Shown: in pieces, positions 55,261 to 63,890 of the stretch
Numbering within the stretch: position 1 is the stretch's first letter
Layout: each line of letters starts with the position of its first letter
DNA from: Echinicola shivajiensis
GTDB lineage: Bacteria; Bacteroidota; Bacteroidia; Cytophagales; Cyclobacteriaceae
Length of the DNA: 64,000 nt
Assembly (NCBI RefSeq): GCF_018642165.1
Contig: NZ_JAHHZM010000001.1
Location: 1,102,255-1,166,254, forward strand
Direction: 5' to 3'
Made by a program: the position numbers and the translations under genes
The notes under the pieces: model-generated
Told to the model about the DNA's origin: nothing
Databases searched by the model: none
The model's input: only the letters and a program-made list of their open reading frames with translations

Positions 55261-55680
55261 TTGAAGATACTTATAATAAATGGCCCAAACCTAAACCTTT
55301 TAGGCAAGAGAGAACCAGAAATTTACGGAAAGCAGTCCTTTGAAGAATACTTTGAAACCCTTCAAAATGCCTTCCCGCAAATAGAATTATCTTATTACCA
55401 AAGCAATATTGAAGGAGAACTGGTAGATAAAATTCACGAAGTAGGCTTTAATTACGACGGAATTTTACTCAATGCAGGTGCCTACACCCATACATCCGTA
55501 GCTATATCAGATGCTATTGCCGGAGTGACAACTCCTACCTTAGAGATTCACATTTCCAATATTTATAAAAGAGAAGAATTTCGTCACAAAAGCATTATTT
55601 CAAAAGAATGCATAGGTATGATTTCTGGATTAGGCCTAAAAGGTTATGAATTAGGCATTCAGTATTTTCTTCAATCATAA
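55261..55680 (+). CDS. aroQ: 3-dehydroquinate dehydratase type II
   Basis: The third step of the shikimate pathway. The 139-residue length is normal for this small dodecameric enzyme. Motifs: ILIINGPNLNLLGKREPEIYG with the catalytic Tyr (split: IINGPNLNLLGKREP and EIYG), LLNAGAYTHTSVAISDAI, and EIHISNIYKREEFRHKS with the catalytic His. The conserved N-terminus starts exactly at a TTG codon (TTG AAG ATA CTT). No ATG or GTG in the frame can replace it, so TTG initiation is the only reasonable reading. It is followed by a class V aminotransferase gene 15 bases on. Confidence 0.93.
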   Translation: MKILIINGPNLNLLGKREPEIYGKQSFEEYFETLQNAFPQIELSYYQSNIEGELVDKIHEVGFNYDGILLNAGAYTHTSVAISDAIAGVTTPTLEIHISNIYKREEFRHKSIISKECIGMISGLGLKGYELGIQYFLQS

Positions 55681-55695
55681 CAAACCTCAAAACTG

Positions 55696-56751
55696 ATGAT
55701 CACATTTTCACCAGGACCTTCCAAGGTCTATGACCAAGTAGCAGAATATTTACAAGATGCTTTTAATCAAGGTATATTAAGTGCTAACCACCGAAGTGCT
55801 ACATTTATGAACCTTTATCAGGAAACTGAAACTTTAATAAAGGAAAAACTTCATGTACCTGAAGATTATAAATTACTTTTCACCTCAAGCGCGACAGAAA
55901 ACTGGGAAATCATTGCTCAGTCGATTGTAGAGCGTGCCAGTTACCATATTTATTCAGGATCCTTTGGGAAAAAATGGTTGAGCTTTGCCTCCCATTTAAA
56001 TCCAGAAACTGAATCCCTTAAACTAGACACTGAAACAGCCTTAGACGTAGCCTCTCTGGATATTGATGAGAAATTTGATCTTATCGCAATTACCCAAAAT
56101 GAGACTTCAAACGCCACAGAAGTGAGCAACGAACTGATTGCTGAGCTAGGGCAAAAATACCCTAATAAAATGATCGCTGTGGATACTACATCTTCCATGG
56201 CAGGGATTGAGCTAGACTTCACTTTGGCTGACATTTGGTATGCATCGGTACAAAAATGTTTTGGGCTTCCTGCTGGTTTGGGTATATTGATACTTTCTCC
56301 AAAGGCAATAGAAAAATGTAACCATAAGGGTGAGGCTGGTCGCTATAATTCCTTAAGTTTCATACTCGAAAATGCAGCTAATTACCAAACGCACTACACC
56401 CCTAATGTCCTGGGGATCTACTTGCTGAAAAGAAGCTTGGAGGACAGGCCTGAAATTCAGGAAACTGACCATCTGCTTAGAGAGAGAATGAGGATTTTGG
56501 AGAACACCATTGCTCAATCGGAAAAATTGATGATGCTTGTTCAAAACCCAGAAACCAGAAGTAAGACTGTAATGGGAATTTCAGGTAAGGAAGAATTCAT
56601 CAAGGAAATCAAGGCCGAAGCTGAAAAAGCAGGAATGCAAATGGGTAGTGGTTATGGTCCGCTAAAGCCTACCAGCTTTAGAATAGCCAACTTCCCTGCT
56701 ATCAGTGATGCAGAGTTCGATAAATTGATCAAATTCCTAAAAGAATATTAA
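55696..56751 (+). CDS. Class V aminotransferase, SerC/AGXT-like
   Basis: A 351-residue PLP enzyme. Start MITFSPGPSKVYDQVAEYL, a substrate loop LLFTSSATENWEIIAQSIV, and the PLP lysine in YASVQKCFGLPAGLGI (about residue 195). DTTSSMAG gives the PLP-binding Asp. The fold fits phosphoserine or alanine-glyoxylate aminotransferases, and a phosphoserine transaminase is plausible. It lies right after aroQ in an operon-like order. Confidence 0.85.
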   Translation: MITFSPGPSKVYDQVAEYLQDAFNQGILSANHRSATFMNLYQETETLIKEKLHVPEDYKLLFTSSATENWEIIAQSIVERASYHIYSGSFGKKWLSFASHLNPETESLKLDTETALDVASLDIDEKFDLIAITQNETSNATEVSNELIAELGQKYPNKMIAVDTTSSMAGIELDFTLADIWYASVQKCFGLPAGLGILILSPKAIEKCNHKGEAGRYNSLSFILENAANYQTHYTPNVLGIYLLKRSLEDRPEIQETDHLLRERMRILENTIAQSEKLMMLVQNPETRSKTVMGISGKEEFIKEIKAEAEKAGMQMGSGYGPLKPTSFRIANFPAISDAEFDKLIKFLKEY

Positions 56752-56784
56752 TTCAAAATCTGAAATTATTCCAAATTAAAATTT

Positions 56785-56792
56785 TACTTTTG
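56785..56792 (+). promoter_or_regulatory. -7 promoter element for marC
   Basis: TACTTTTG followed by CGGC, 16 bases before the ATG, is a typical Bacteroidota -7 context. Confidence 0.5.
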
Positions 56793-56808
56793 CGGCAAAA
56801 TTTTAACA

Positions 56809-57387
56809 ATGTTTGATTTCAAAGAAATTCTATCGGTCACACTGATCCTATTTTCGGTAATTGATATTTTGGGTTCTATTCCCATCATTATCAACTTACG
56901 TCGAAAATCAGGGCACATTCAGTCTGAAAAAGCGACCATTGTGGCAGGAATCCTCATGGTCCTTTTCCTATTACTGGGGAAAAACATCCTCAACCTATTT
57001 GGAATTGGGGTGGATGACTTTGCCATAGCCGGTGCACTGATCATTTTTGCACTTGGTGCCGAAATGATTTTAGGCATTGAAATTTTCAAACCGGATCCCG
57101 AGGCGGATGCTTCCAGTACTTCTATTGTCCCTATTGCCTTTCCATTAATTGCGGGGGCAGGAACAATGACTACCATTTTGACCTTAAAGTCGGAATTTGC
57201 TCAGGCCAATATTGCCGTTGGTATTCTGATCAATTTGGTGATTGTCTACGCAGTACTAAAAAGCACCAATTGGCTGGAGAAAATACTGGGTAAGACCGGA
57301 CTGGATGTTTTGAGAAGGATTTTTGGGATTATCCTATTATCTATTGCCATCAAAATCTTCAAAACAAACCTATTTGAAGCACTATAA
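56809..57387 (+). CDS. MarC family membrane protein
   Basis: A 192-residue inner-membrane protein with about six hydrophobic segments. The family motifs are VTLILFSVIDILGSIPIIIN at the start, LNLFGIGVDDFAIAGALIIF and IVPIAFPLIAGAGTMTTIL. It was once linked to multiple antibiotic resistance, but the link to drug efflux has been withdrawn for the E. coli protein, so its function is unknown. A strong terminator follows it. Confidence 0.88.
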   Translation: MFDFKEILSVTLILFSVIDILGSIPIIINLRRKSGHIQSEKATIVAGILMVLFLLLGKNILNLFGIGVDDFAIAGALIIFALGAEMILGIEIFKPDPEADASSTSIVPIAFPLIAGAGTMTTILTLKSEFAQANIAVGILINLVIVYAVLKSTNWLEKILGKTGLDVLRRIFGIILLSIAIKIFKTNLFEAL

Positions 57388-57411
57388 TTGACATTTAAAA
57401 TTCCATCATTT

Positions 57412-57441
57412 AAAATGTCAGCTAGAAATGGCTGACATTTT
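57412..57441 (+). terminator. Terminator after marC
   Basis: A perfect 11-bp stem, AAAATGTCAGC with GCTGACATTTT, and an 8-base loop, followed by a T-run. It stands directly before the rnhA promoter box. Confidence 0.85.
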
Positions 57442-57445
57442 TTTA

Positions 57446-57453
57446 TACTTTTG
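57446..57453 (+). promoter_or_regulatory. Possible -7 box overlapping the start region of rnhA
   Basis: TACTTTTG ends only 3 bases before the ATG at 57457. If it is used, the transcript starts at or just after the ATG, giving a leaderless message. Confidence 0.38.
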
Positions 57454-57456
57454 AGC

Positions 57457-57912
57457 ATGATTTTAATTTACACGGACGGAGCAGCTAAGGGGAACCCTGG
57501 AAACGGGGGATATGGGACCATTTTGAAATTCAGGCAACACGAAAAAGAACTTTCTGAGGGATTTCGATTGACTACCAATAACCGCATGGAATTGCTTGCA
57601 GTAATAAAGGGACTTGAAGCAATTAAAGTGGAAGGGATTCCGGTAAAAATATATTCAGACAGCAAATATGTGGTCGATGCGGTTACAAAAGGCTGGATTT
57701 GGAGCTGGCAAAAAAAAGGCTTCAAGGACAAAAAGAATGTGGATCTTTGGAAAAGATATATTCCATTGCACAATAAGTATAAACCCCAGTTCCAATGGGT
57801 AAAGGGACATGCAGGCCATCCTGAAAATGAAAGATGTGACCAATTGGCTGTGGATGCGGCAGAATCGAAAAACCTATTAATCGACGAGGTTTACGAAAGG
57901 GAAAACAGATAG
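57457..57912 (+). CDS. rnhA: Ribonuclease HI
   Basis: Degrades the RNA of RNA-DNA hybrids (R-loops, Okazaki primers). It has 151 residues. Catalytic carboxylates are present: Asp in LIYTDGAAKGNPG, Glu in TTNNRMELLAVIKGLEAI, Asp in KIYSDSKYVVDAV, and Asp in HPENERCDQLAVDAA. The handle region is KGWIWSWQKKGF. The ATG at 57457 was preferred to the TTG at 57451. It is followed by a tRNA methyltransferase gene 10 bases downstream. Confidence 0.95.
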   Translation: MILIYTDGAAKGNPGNGGYGTILKFRQHEKELSEGFRLTTNNRMELLAVIKGLEAIKVEGIPVKIYSDSKYVVDAVTKGWIWSWQKKGFKDKKNVDLWKRYIPLHNKYKPQFQWVKGHAGHPENERCDQLAVDAAESKNLLIDEVYERENR

Positions 57913-57922
57913 TATAATTATT

Positions 57923-58642
57923 ATGCCCAATAATTATTTCCAATTTAAGCAATTCACTATTTACCAAGATCAATGTGCTATGAAGGTAAGTACTGATGCT
58001 GCTGTACTTGGTGCTTTGGCCAGTCAATCGCAACCAGAGAATATCCTGGACATTGGGACCGGCACAGGGGTGATCGCTTTGATGCTGGCCCAAAGGTTTG
58101 AAAAAGCCCAAATTAAGGCAATGGAAATTGATAGCAAGGCATTTACCCAAGCCAGCGAAAATATAGCCCAAAGCCCTTGGTCTGATCAGGTGAAAATAGA
58201 AAAGGGTTCCTTCCAAGATTTTTCAAAGAGCGAGACTAAAAAATTCGACCTAATCGTCAGCAACCCTCCTTATTATACTAACCATAACAAATCCAAAGAC
58301 CAACAACGTAACCTGGCACTGCATAATGACGAATTGCCGTTCGGCGACTTGATCAAAGGAGTAATTAAACTGCTAAATCCTAAAACGGGAAAATTCTGGG
58401 TAATCCTCCCTCCAAACCAAATGAAGGAACTGGAGAAGATTGCATTTTTTTTCAAACTCTACCCAGCGGAATTCTATGAATTAAAAGATCGTTCTAGCAC
58501 CAAGGTTTTAAGGCATATCAAATCATTTTCCTTCAATAGTTCCTTACAACGGGAACCAATTACTATTTGTATTAAGGATGAAGAATTCAATTATACCCCG
58601 GAATACAGAAGTCTTTTAAAAGATTTTTTACTGATCTTTTAA
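57923..58642 (+). CDS. tRNA1(Val) (adenine-37-N6)-methyltransferase-like
   Basis: A 239-residue class I SAM methyltransferase of the YfiC/TrmN6 group. Motifs: FQFKQFTIYQDQCAMKVSTD with AAVLGALA, SAM site ILDIGTGTGVIALMLAQRF, an AMEIDSKAFTQA acidic loop and the N6-adenine-type NPPYY signature (DLIVSNPPYYTNH). It lies close behind rnhA. The tRNA target is inferred from the family. The stop is 5 bases from the converging saccharopine-dehydrogenase-like gene. Confidence 0.87.
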   Translation: MPNNYFQFKQFTIYQDQCAMKVSTDAAVLGALASQSQPENILDIGTGTGVIALMLAQRFEKAQIKAMEIDSKAFTQASENIAQSPWSDQVKIEKGSFQDFSKSETKKFDLIVSNPPYYTNHNKSKDQQRNLALHNDELPFGDLIKGVIKLLNPKTGKFWVILPPNQMKELEKIAFFFKLYPAEFYELKDRSSTKVLRHIKSFSFNSSLQREPITICIKDEEFNYTPEYRSLLKDFLLIF

Positions 58643-58647
58643 GCTGA

Positions 58648-59985
58648 TTAATCATAACATACTTCCTCCTTAAACACAATTCCCTTTTCTGCCAATTCCC
58701 TCAAAATCGGAATATATATTTCCTTTTTAGTAGGAAGGTGCAAACCCTTTAATTTGATCTCGCCTTGCAAAAACATGTCCACCGCTATAGCGAGTGGTAA
58801 ACCTACTGTTTTTGCCATGGCTGTATAATCCCGGTTTTCCCCTTTTATGACCAAACTTGAGTAAATATGCTTTCTAATTTTTTGAGGAGTAATGATTTCA
58901 AACTGATGTTGCATCACCACCATATCATGATCATCAGCCCTCATAGCCCATTTTTTCTCTAAAATAACTTGAAGGATTTCTGCGGGACTCCCCTTAACTA
59001 AAGGCAAGGGATCATTGCTAAAGAATCCTAGCCATTCCAGTTTATATAAAATCTCATTATCTACCCATGGAAGTAAGGACTGTAACTTTTCTTCCACTTT
59101 TTGAACTGGATCAAATGGTAAAAAGGCGTTGAAAAATTCACGCATGGTAAAATCCTCCGGAAGTTCGACTTTAAATGTATCATCAGTAATTCCCAGCTGC
59201 ACCAGAACGTCCCAACTTCTACAAAAACCGGTTCTTCTCAAAGTCCCCCTTATGATGGTAGGGATATCTTCAAGTCCATATACCGCCCTATAGCCCAAAG
59301 AATCTCTATTGGCATATCCATCAAATTCTCCAACTTCTTCAAATTTCAATTTATCAGTTCGCCTAAAAAGCATATGGTACGGAACAAATTTATATTTTCC
59401 GTTTCTAATAAACCGCGAAACTCCCTGCCCAGCAAGCACTACATTTCTAGGGTTCCAAGTAAATTTATACTTCCAAGGATTATCCTTTTCACTGTCTGGA
59501 GAAAGCACTCCGCCGCAGTATGACTTAAAGAGCACTATTGTATTTCCTTCTTTCTTCTCTTCATCAATGATCCTCATTGCGGACATATGATCAATTCCAG
59601 GATCTAAACCGCACTCATTGAGGAAAAATAAACCTTTTGCGGCGACTTCTCTTCCCATTGCCTTCATCTCCTCTGACTCATAGGATGCGGAAAAAAAATG
59701 TTTTCCCAAAACCAAACAATCACCTGCCACTATAGGATGTAAAAATGCAGGCAACATAGACACTACCACATCTGACCGAGAAATCGCCAATCTCCTTTCT
59801 TCATGGTTCTCCACCTTAAGCTGAATAGCCTCTCCACTGTCCCAAGACTTAAGCCTTTCCCTGGCCAATTCAACATTTGTATCTGCAAGTATCAAATGGT
59901 ACTTATTCAGAGAACTTCGCTCCATAAGATAATCCACCAAAACTTTTGAGGATTTTCCAGCACCGATAACTAATATCGTTTTCAT
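58648..59985 (-). CDS. Saccharopine dehydrogenase-like protein
   Basis: A 445-residue NAD(P)-binding protein. It starts with TILVIGAGKSSKVLVDYLM, and SDVVVSMLPAFLHPIVAGDCL (split: SDVVVSMLPAF and LHPIVAGDCL) and FLNECGLDPGIDHMSAMRI are typical of the saccharopine dehydrogenase C-terminal group. A lysine-pathway or polyamine (carboxynorspermidine-type) role is possible, since closely related folds serve both. No other lysine gene is adjacent, and lysC is almost 30 kb away. It is a single-gene unit, divergent from cdd. Confidence 0.85.
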   Translation of the reverse strand: MKTILVIGAGKSSKVLVDYLMERSSLNKYHLILADTNVELARERLKSWDSGEAIQLKVENHEERRLAISRSDVVVSMLPAFLHPIVAGDCLVLGKHFFSASYESEEMKAMGREVAAKGLFFLNECGLDPGIDHMSAMRIIDEEKKEGNTIVLFKSYCGGVLSPDSEKDNPWKYKFTWNPRNVVLAGQGVSRFIRNGKYKFVPYHMLFRRTDKLKFEEVGEFDGYANRDSLGYRAVYGLEDIPTIIRGTLRRTGFCRSWDVLVQLGITDDTFKVELPEDFTMREFFNAFLPFDPVQKVEEKLQSLLPWVDNEILYKLEWLGFFSNDPLPLVKGSPAEILQVILEKKWAMRADDHDMVVMQHQFEIITPQKIRKHIYSSLVIKGENRDYTAMAKTVGLPLAIAVDMFLQGEIKLKGLHLPTKKEIYIPILRELAEKGIVFKEEVCYD

Positions 59986-60115
59986 TAAGTTAATACTTTG
60001 GGTTTATTCAAGATGCCAAATAATTTCATCTTGGAGAAATTTATCCTTTTAAATCCTTAAACTAAAGGTTAAATTATCAATATATAAATTCCAAAACTTC
60101 TATTTGCATACCCAC

Positions 60116-60595
60116 ATGGCAAAAAAAGTCTCTCAAAATGTATGTTTGCACATCCTTGAACTGGAAGAGTTGGACACCAAGGAAATAGCTTTAATGGAGT
60201 TGGCAAAAAAATCCCTACAAAAAGCTTATGCCCCATATTCTCAATTTTCAGTTGGAGCTGCATTACTTTTGGCAAATGGAGAAATGCTTTCAGCCAATAA
60301 CCAGGAAAATGCTGCCTTCCCAGTTGGTATTTGTGCCGAGCGAGTGTTACTTTCCTATGCCAATGCCAATTTCCCTGATCAGGCTCCTTTAAAACTTGCC
60401 ATCGCTGCTAAATCAATCGCAAACGAAGAATACTCCTTCATTTCACCTTGTGGGCTTTGTAGGCAGACAATCAATGAATATGAGCTGAAATTTAAGCAGG
60501 AAATAGAAATCTACATGCTAAATCCATCAGGGCAAATATTAAAAGCCGATAATATCAGCCAATTACTCCCCTTCAAATTCAATAATTTTAAATAA
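60116..60595 (+). CDS. cdd: Cytidine deaminase
   Basis: Deaminates cytidine and deoxycytidine in pyrimidine salvage. It has 159 residues, the homotetrameric type. Zinc motifs: the CAERVLLSYAN segment with the catalytic Glu, and SPCGLCRQTINEY. The N-terminal AYAPYSQFSVGAALLL is conserved. The ATG at 60116 was chosen; a TTG four codons upstream gives a longer form. An esterase gene follows 7 bases later. Confidence 0.94.
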   Translation: MAKKVSQNVCLHILELEELDTKEIALMELAKKSLQKAYAPYSQFSVGAALLLANGEMLSANNQENAAFPVGICAERVLLSYANANFPDQAPLKLAIAAKSIANEEYSFISPCGLCRQTINEYELKFKQEIEIYMLNPSGQILKADNISQLLPFKFNNFK

Positions 60596-60602
60596 ATAAA
60601 AA

Positions 60603-61238
60603 ATGTACCAAGAAGTCAGCTTTCAGAGTAAAGCATCTTACCTCACCTCTCATAAGCCTAATGGCAGGGAAAAGGAAATTTGGGTGGTGCTCCATGGATA
60701 TGGACAATTGGCTCCCTTCTTTTTACAAAAGTTTGAATCGATCTTTGATGAGAAGCGGCTTATTATTGCTCCAGAAGCCATGAATTATAATTATTTAAAA
60801 GGTTATTCTGGCAGAGTAGGGGCTAATTGGATGACCAAGCATCAACGGGAACTGGCCATAGAAAACAACAACCAATTTTTAAATGCTATTATAGAACAGG
60901 TATTAGAAGGCTATAGACAAAAGCCTGACATTCATGTTTTGGGATTCTCTCAAGGAAGTGCTACTGCAAGCAGGTGGGCTGCCCAGCTGAATATGCCAAT
61001 AAAAAAACTGGTATTATGGGGAGGAGGCTTTGCACACGATGTAGACCTAAGTCAAGTAAACAAGTCTTTGAAGGATACACGTATTATAATGGTTTGGGGT
61101 AACAAGGATCACTTTCTGACCGAGGATAGATTAAAGGAACAAGAAGAAATCTTGAATAAGATTAATCTCAAAAAAGAAAAAATCTCCTACAAAGGTGGAC
61201 ATGATATATATCCAGCCCCCTTGAAGGAGATTTTATAA
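60603..61238 (+). CDS. Alpha/beta hydrolase, carboxylesterase/phospholipase type
   Basis: A 211-residue cytoplasmic serine hydrolase. The nucleophile elbow is HVLGFSQGSATASRWA, the Asp is in IIMVWGNKDHFLTEDR, and the His is in YKGGHDIYPAPL near the C-terminus. The oxyanion region is VVLHGYGQLAPFFL. It follows cdd closely and is likely co-transcribed. No signal peptide is present and the substrate is unknown. Confidence 0.86.
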   Translation: MYQEVSFQSKASYLTSHKPNGREKEIWVVLHGYGQLAPFFLQKFESIFDEKRLIIAPEAMNYNYLKGYSGRVGANWMTKHQRELAIENNNQFLNAIIEQVLEGYRQKPDIHVLGFSQGSATASRWAAQLNMPIKKLVLWGGGFAHDVDLSQVNKSLKDTRIIMVWGNKDHFLTEDRLKEQEEILNKINLKKEKISYKGGHDIYPAPLKEIL

Positions 61239-61253
61239 GATTGGAAATAGGGT

Positions 61254-62030
61254 TTAATCTAGTGGATATCCTTTTGCTGCCCACCAAATTCCCCCATAAA
61301 GATGGTTAAGGAAATCAGGATCTTCATAAGCTGACTCTACGTGGCCTAATCCCGTATAAAACACCCTTCCTCCATCATATTCATGATACCAAGCAATCGG
61401 ATGAACATCACCCATTCCCATCTTCTTACCATTTCTTGAACCTACATCATAAGTACTTTCATCCAATTGTAAAAGAATATTTACATCTTCATTGAAGTTT
61501 TGGTACTCATACAATTCATCAGTCCATAACCAATATTTATTATCCAAGTGATAAGTTGATGGGTGATTTGGGTCCACCACTTTAATCCTCACTGTTTGCT
61601 GGGCAGGGTGGTGTCTGAACTGGCCGCCTATCATTTTGGTATACCATTCCCAATTATACTCGGTATCAGTGGCACTATGGATACCCACCACGCCTTTGCC
61701 ACTCTGGACGAATCTAACAAATGCAGCCTTTTGCTCGTCATTCAAAATATCACCTGTAGTGCTTGCCAAAATAATTAAGTCATATTTCGATAAAGATTCA
61801 TCTGTAAAAACTGCTGCATCTTCAGTAGCATATACACTAAAAACCCTATCTCTAGCCATATCCTTGAGGGCTTTTACGGCATTAGGGATTGATTGATGCC
61901 TAAAACCTTGGGTTTTACTAAAAACCAAAGCCCGAAACTGGCCTTGCGCAAATGAGCTTATACTTGTAAATAAAATTAAACTTAACATTAAAAAGCCCTT
62001 TCTAAGGACTTCACTTTTCAATAGGTTCAT
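61254..62030 (-). CDS. ThuA-family protein, exported
   Basis: A 258-residue protein with a signal peptide (LSLILFTSISSFAQG) and a glutamine-amidotransferase-like ThuA fold: RALVFSKTQGFRHQSIPNAV, VFTDESLSKYDLIILAST, GKGVVGIHSATDTEYNWEWY and FYTGLGHVESAYEDPDFL. ThuA is tied to trehalose and 3-keto-disaccharide use in rhizobia, so this protein may belong with the 3-keto-sugar cluster at 9.5-18.8 kb despite the distance. In Bacteroidota these proteins are often near DUF1080 genes. It precedes no obvious partner here. Confidence 0.88.
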   Translation of the reverse strand: MNLLKSEVLRKGFLMLSLILFTSISSFAQGQFRALVFSKTQGFRHQSIPNAVKALKDMARDRVFSVYATEDAAVFTDESLSKYDLIILASTTGDILNDEQKAAFVRFVQSGKGVVGIHSATDTEYNWEWYTKMIGGQFRHHPAQQTVRIKVVDPNHPSTYHLDNKYWLWTDELYEYQNFNEDVNILLQLDESTYDVGSRNGKKMGMGDVHPIAWYHEYDGGRVFYTGLGHVESAYEDPDFLNHLYGGIWWAAKGYPLD

Positions 62031-62057
62031 TGTATGTATTTATAATTGTAAAATATA

Positions 62058-62843
62058 TTAAGGTATTATTTCAAACTTGGATTTTGCCTCCTTTAAAGAA
62101 AAGGCATTAAAGTGCCACCATTCAGAACCAATTCCTGTAAACCCTCCCTTTTTCATGGCCTGGCGAAGAATCTCCCTTCTTTCAATATGACTTTTACTAA
62201 TTTTCCCAGTAGATAACATTTCTTTTTCCCGATCTGGATAGGCCGGATACCCAAAAAAATCATAATGCGTACCTAGATCCAACGCCTCTCCTGTTTCTTT
62301 ATAGGCCAAAGTAAGGTCTACCGCTAAACCATAATTATGCAAACTTCCTTTTTGAGGATTGGCAACATACAAAGGTTTAATACTATCTGGTTTATCTAAA
62401 CTATCCCAAAGAATCTGCTGAACCGATTGCGGCCTGACACCATCATAAATCAAAAAGGTCAAATCAGGATGGTGGTTTTTTAAATAATACAAGGCCACTT
62501 TTAACTTTTTAACAGTGGCCTCTTGCAAATAGCAGTTTGTCAACTCACCATATACATCTTGGCCAAAAAAGTTATCCTCTGTACTATATTTCAAATCAAC
62601 AAATACCTCAGGTAATACAGCCTGTACATTAACCAAGCCAGCTTCAATAAGCCCTTGCTCCAATACACCTATAGAATCAGGTTCCATAGCAATATGGGAA
62701 TCCAATACTGATTCTTCTATACTAATATGAGATACTTTTGGACTTTCTTCTATTACTGTCTGTTCTGCCTTATTCCTATTCCCATCGCAAAAACAACATA
62801 AAAATAGTAAACCAAAAAAAAGAAAATATCGAGATTTAGGCAT
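62058..62843 (-). CDS. M15-family D-Ala-D-Ala dipeptidase (VanX/DdpX-like), lipoprotein
   Basis: A 261-residue lipoprotein (LFLCCFCDG). Zinc and catalytic motifs of family M15D are present: LIYDGVRPQSVQQILWD, SLHNYGLAVDLTLAY and GSEWWHFNAF with the general-base Glu. It would cut D-Ala-D-Ala from peptidoglycan turnover. A vancomycin resistance role is not supported, since no vanA/H homologue is nearby and the organism is Gram-negative. It starts 1 base past the SDR stop codon, in the same operon. Confidence 0.9.
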   Translation of the reverse strand: MPKSRYFLFFGLLFLCCFCDGNRNKAEQTVIEESPKVSHISIEESVLDSHIAMEPDSIGVLEQGLIEAGLVNVQAVLPEVFVDLKYSTEDNFFGQDVYGELTNCYLQEATVKKLKVALYYLKNHHPDLTFLIYDGVRPQSVQQILWDSLDKPDSIKPLYVANPQKGSLHNYGLAVDLTLAYKETGEALDLGTHYDFFGYPAYPDREKEMLSTGKISKSHIERREILRQAMKKGGFTGIGSEWWHFNAFSLKEAKSKFEIIP

Positions 62844-62844
62844 A

Positions 62845-63597
62845 TTATTTTCTATAAACTGTAGTACTATTTGCCTGCTCTCCTGCCAATACTGTAATAT
62901 CAGTTAGGGCGACGTGTTTGGGTCTTGTCACTACAAAATTGACAATATCAGCTATATCTTCAGCTTTTAATGGATCAAACCCCTCATAAACTGTCTTTGC
63001 CCTTTCTTCATCCCCTTTAAACCTAACGACTGAAAATTCAGTTTCGACTAAACCAGGATGAATTCCCGTAACCTTTATACCATATTTAGTCAAATCCAAG
63101 CGCATTCCCTTTGTCAATGCATCCACTGCATGTTTGGAAGCGCAATATACATTACCATTGGGGTAAACTTCTTTTGCTGCAATAGAACCAATATTAATAA
63201 TATGACCTGATTTCCTTTCCCGCATAATGGGCATAATTTGTTTGGACACATATAGCAAACCTTTCACATTAATATCCATCATTGCATCCCAGTCATCAAC
63301 ATTACCTTCATCAATTGCATCCAAGCCATGGGCATTTCCTGCATTATTAATTAGAACATCAATATCCCTCCATTTCCCCTCTAAGGTACCTATAGCATAT
63401 TCAACTGCTTTTCTGTCACGCACATCAAATACCAAATAATGATAATCAACCTTAGGATCCAAATCAGCTTTTAACTCCTTTAGACGTTGCTCTCTTCTAC
63501 CAGTAGCTATTATATGATAACCTTCCTTAGCAAGACTAATGGCACAGGCCCTACCAATACCAGAAGTAGCTCCAGTAATCAATGCGATTTTATTCAT
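62845..63597 (-). CDS. SDR family NAD(P)-dependent oxidoreductase
   Basis: A 250-residue short-chain dehydrogenase. The cofactor motif is LITGATSGIGRACAISL, with VLINNAGNAHG in the middle. The catalytic Ser lies in INIGSIAAKE and the Tyr-x3-Lys is VYCASKHAVDA. An Arg just after the second strand (ATGRREQRL) suggests NADPH preference, resembling YdfG-type 3-hydroxy acid dehydrogenases. It is first in the leftward SDR-dipeptidase pair, perhaps extending to thuA. A -7 box is about 95 bases upstream. Confidence 0.9.
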   Translation of the reverse strand: MNKIALITGATSGIGRACAISLAKEGYHIIATGRREQRLKELKADLDPKVDYHYLVFDVRDRKAVEYAIGTLEGKWRDIDVLINNAGNAHGLDAIDEGNVDDWDAMMDINVKGLLYVSKQIMPIMRERKSGHIINIGSIAAKEVYPNGNVYCASKHAVDALTKGMRLDLTKYGIKVTGIHPGLVETEFSVVRFKGDEERAKTVYEGFDPLKAEDIADIVNFVVTRPKHVALTDITVLAGEQANSTTVYRK

Positions 63598-63691
63598 AAT
63601 TAGTTGAAATTCATTTAAACGGTAATTTAAAAAAGAATCCGTTCAGAATGAGAAGAAAAATAAAAAACTAAATTGGTTTTTATGTAAATGG

Positions 63692-63699
63692 CAAAATTA
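63692..63699 (-). promoter_or_regulatory. -7 promoter element for the SDR gene
   Basis: Read leftward TAATTTTG matches TAnnTTTG. A TTTG lies 17 bases further upstream (63720-63717), slightly short of the ideal spacing. Confidence 0.48.
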
Positions 63700-63850
63700 A
63701 AAGATATCAGCCTAAACAAATCCCCACAACAGCAGATCTTATTTCTTCGCTGAATACCTATATCGCTTTGATCCAAAAATATTCTTAAAACTTAGGCGAC
63801 TCACTTCACGCCTATTTGGTTTAAAAAGTATACTGTTTATTAAAAACAAA

Positions 63851-63882
63851 AAGCCCCTTTCACGGTGTTTGTGAAAGGGGCC
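63851..63882 (-). terminator. Terminator of the rRNA operon
   Basis: A perfect 11-bp stem, GCCCCTTTCAC with GTGAAAGGGGC, and a 7-base loop. A-rich sequence on the left gives a leftward U-tract, directly after the 5S gene. Confidence 0.85.
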
Positions 63883-63890
63883 TGATAGGT

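Noticed and set aside
62058..62843. Vancomycin resistance gene (vanX)
   Set aside because: No vanA/H partners; Gram-negative organism; lipoprotein M15 dipeptidases serve peptidoglycan turnover.
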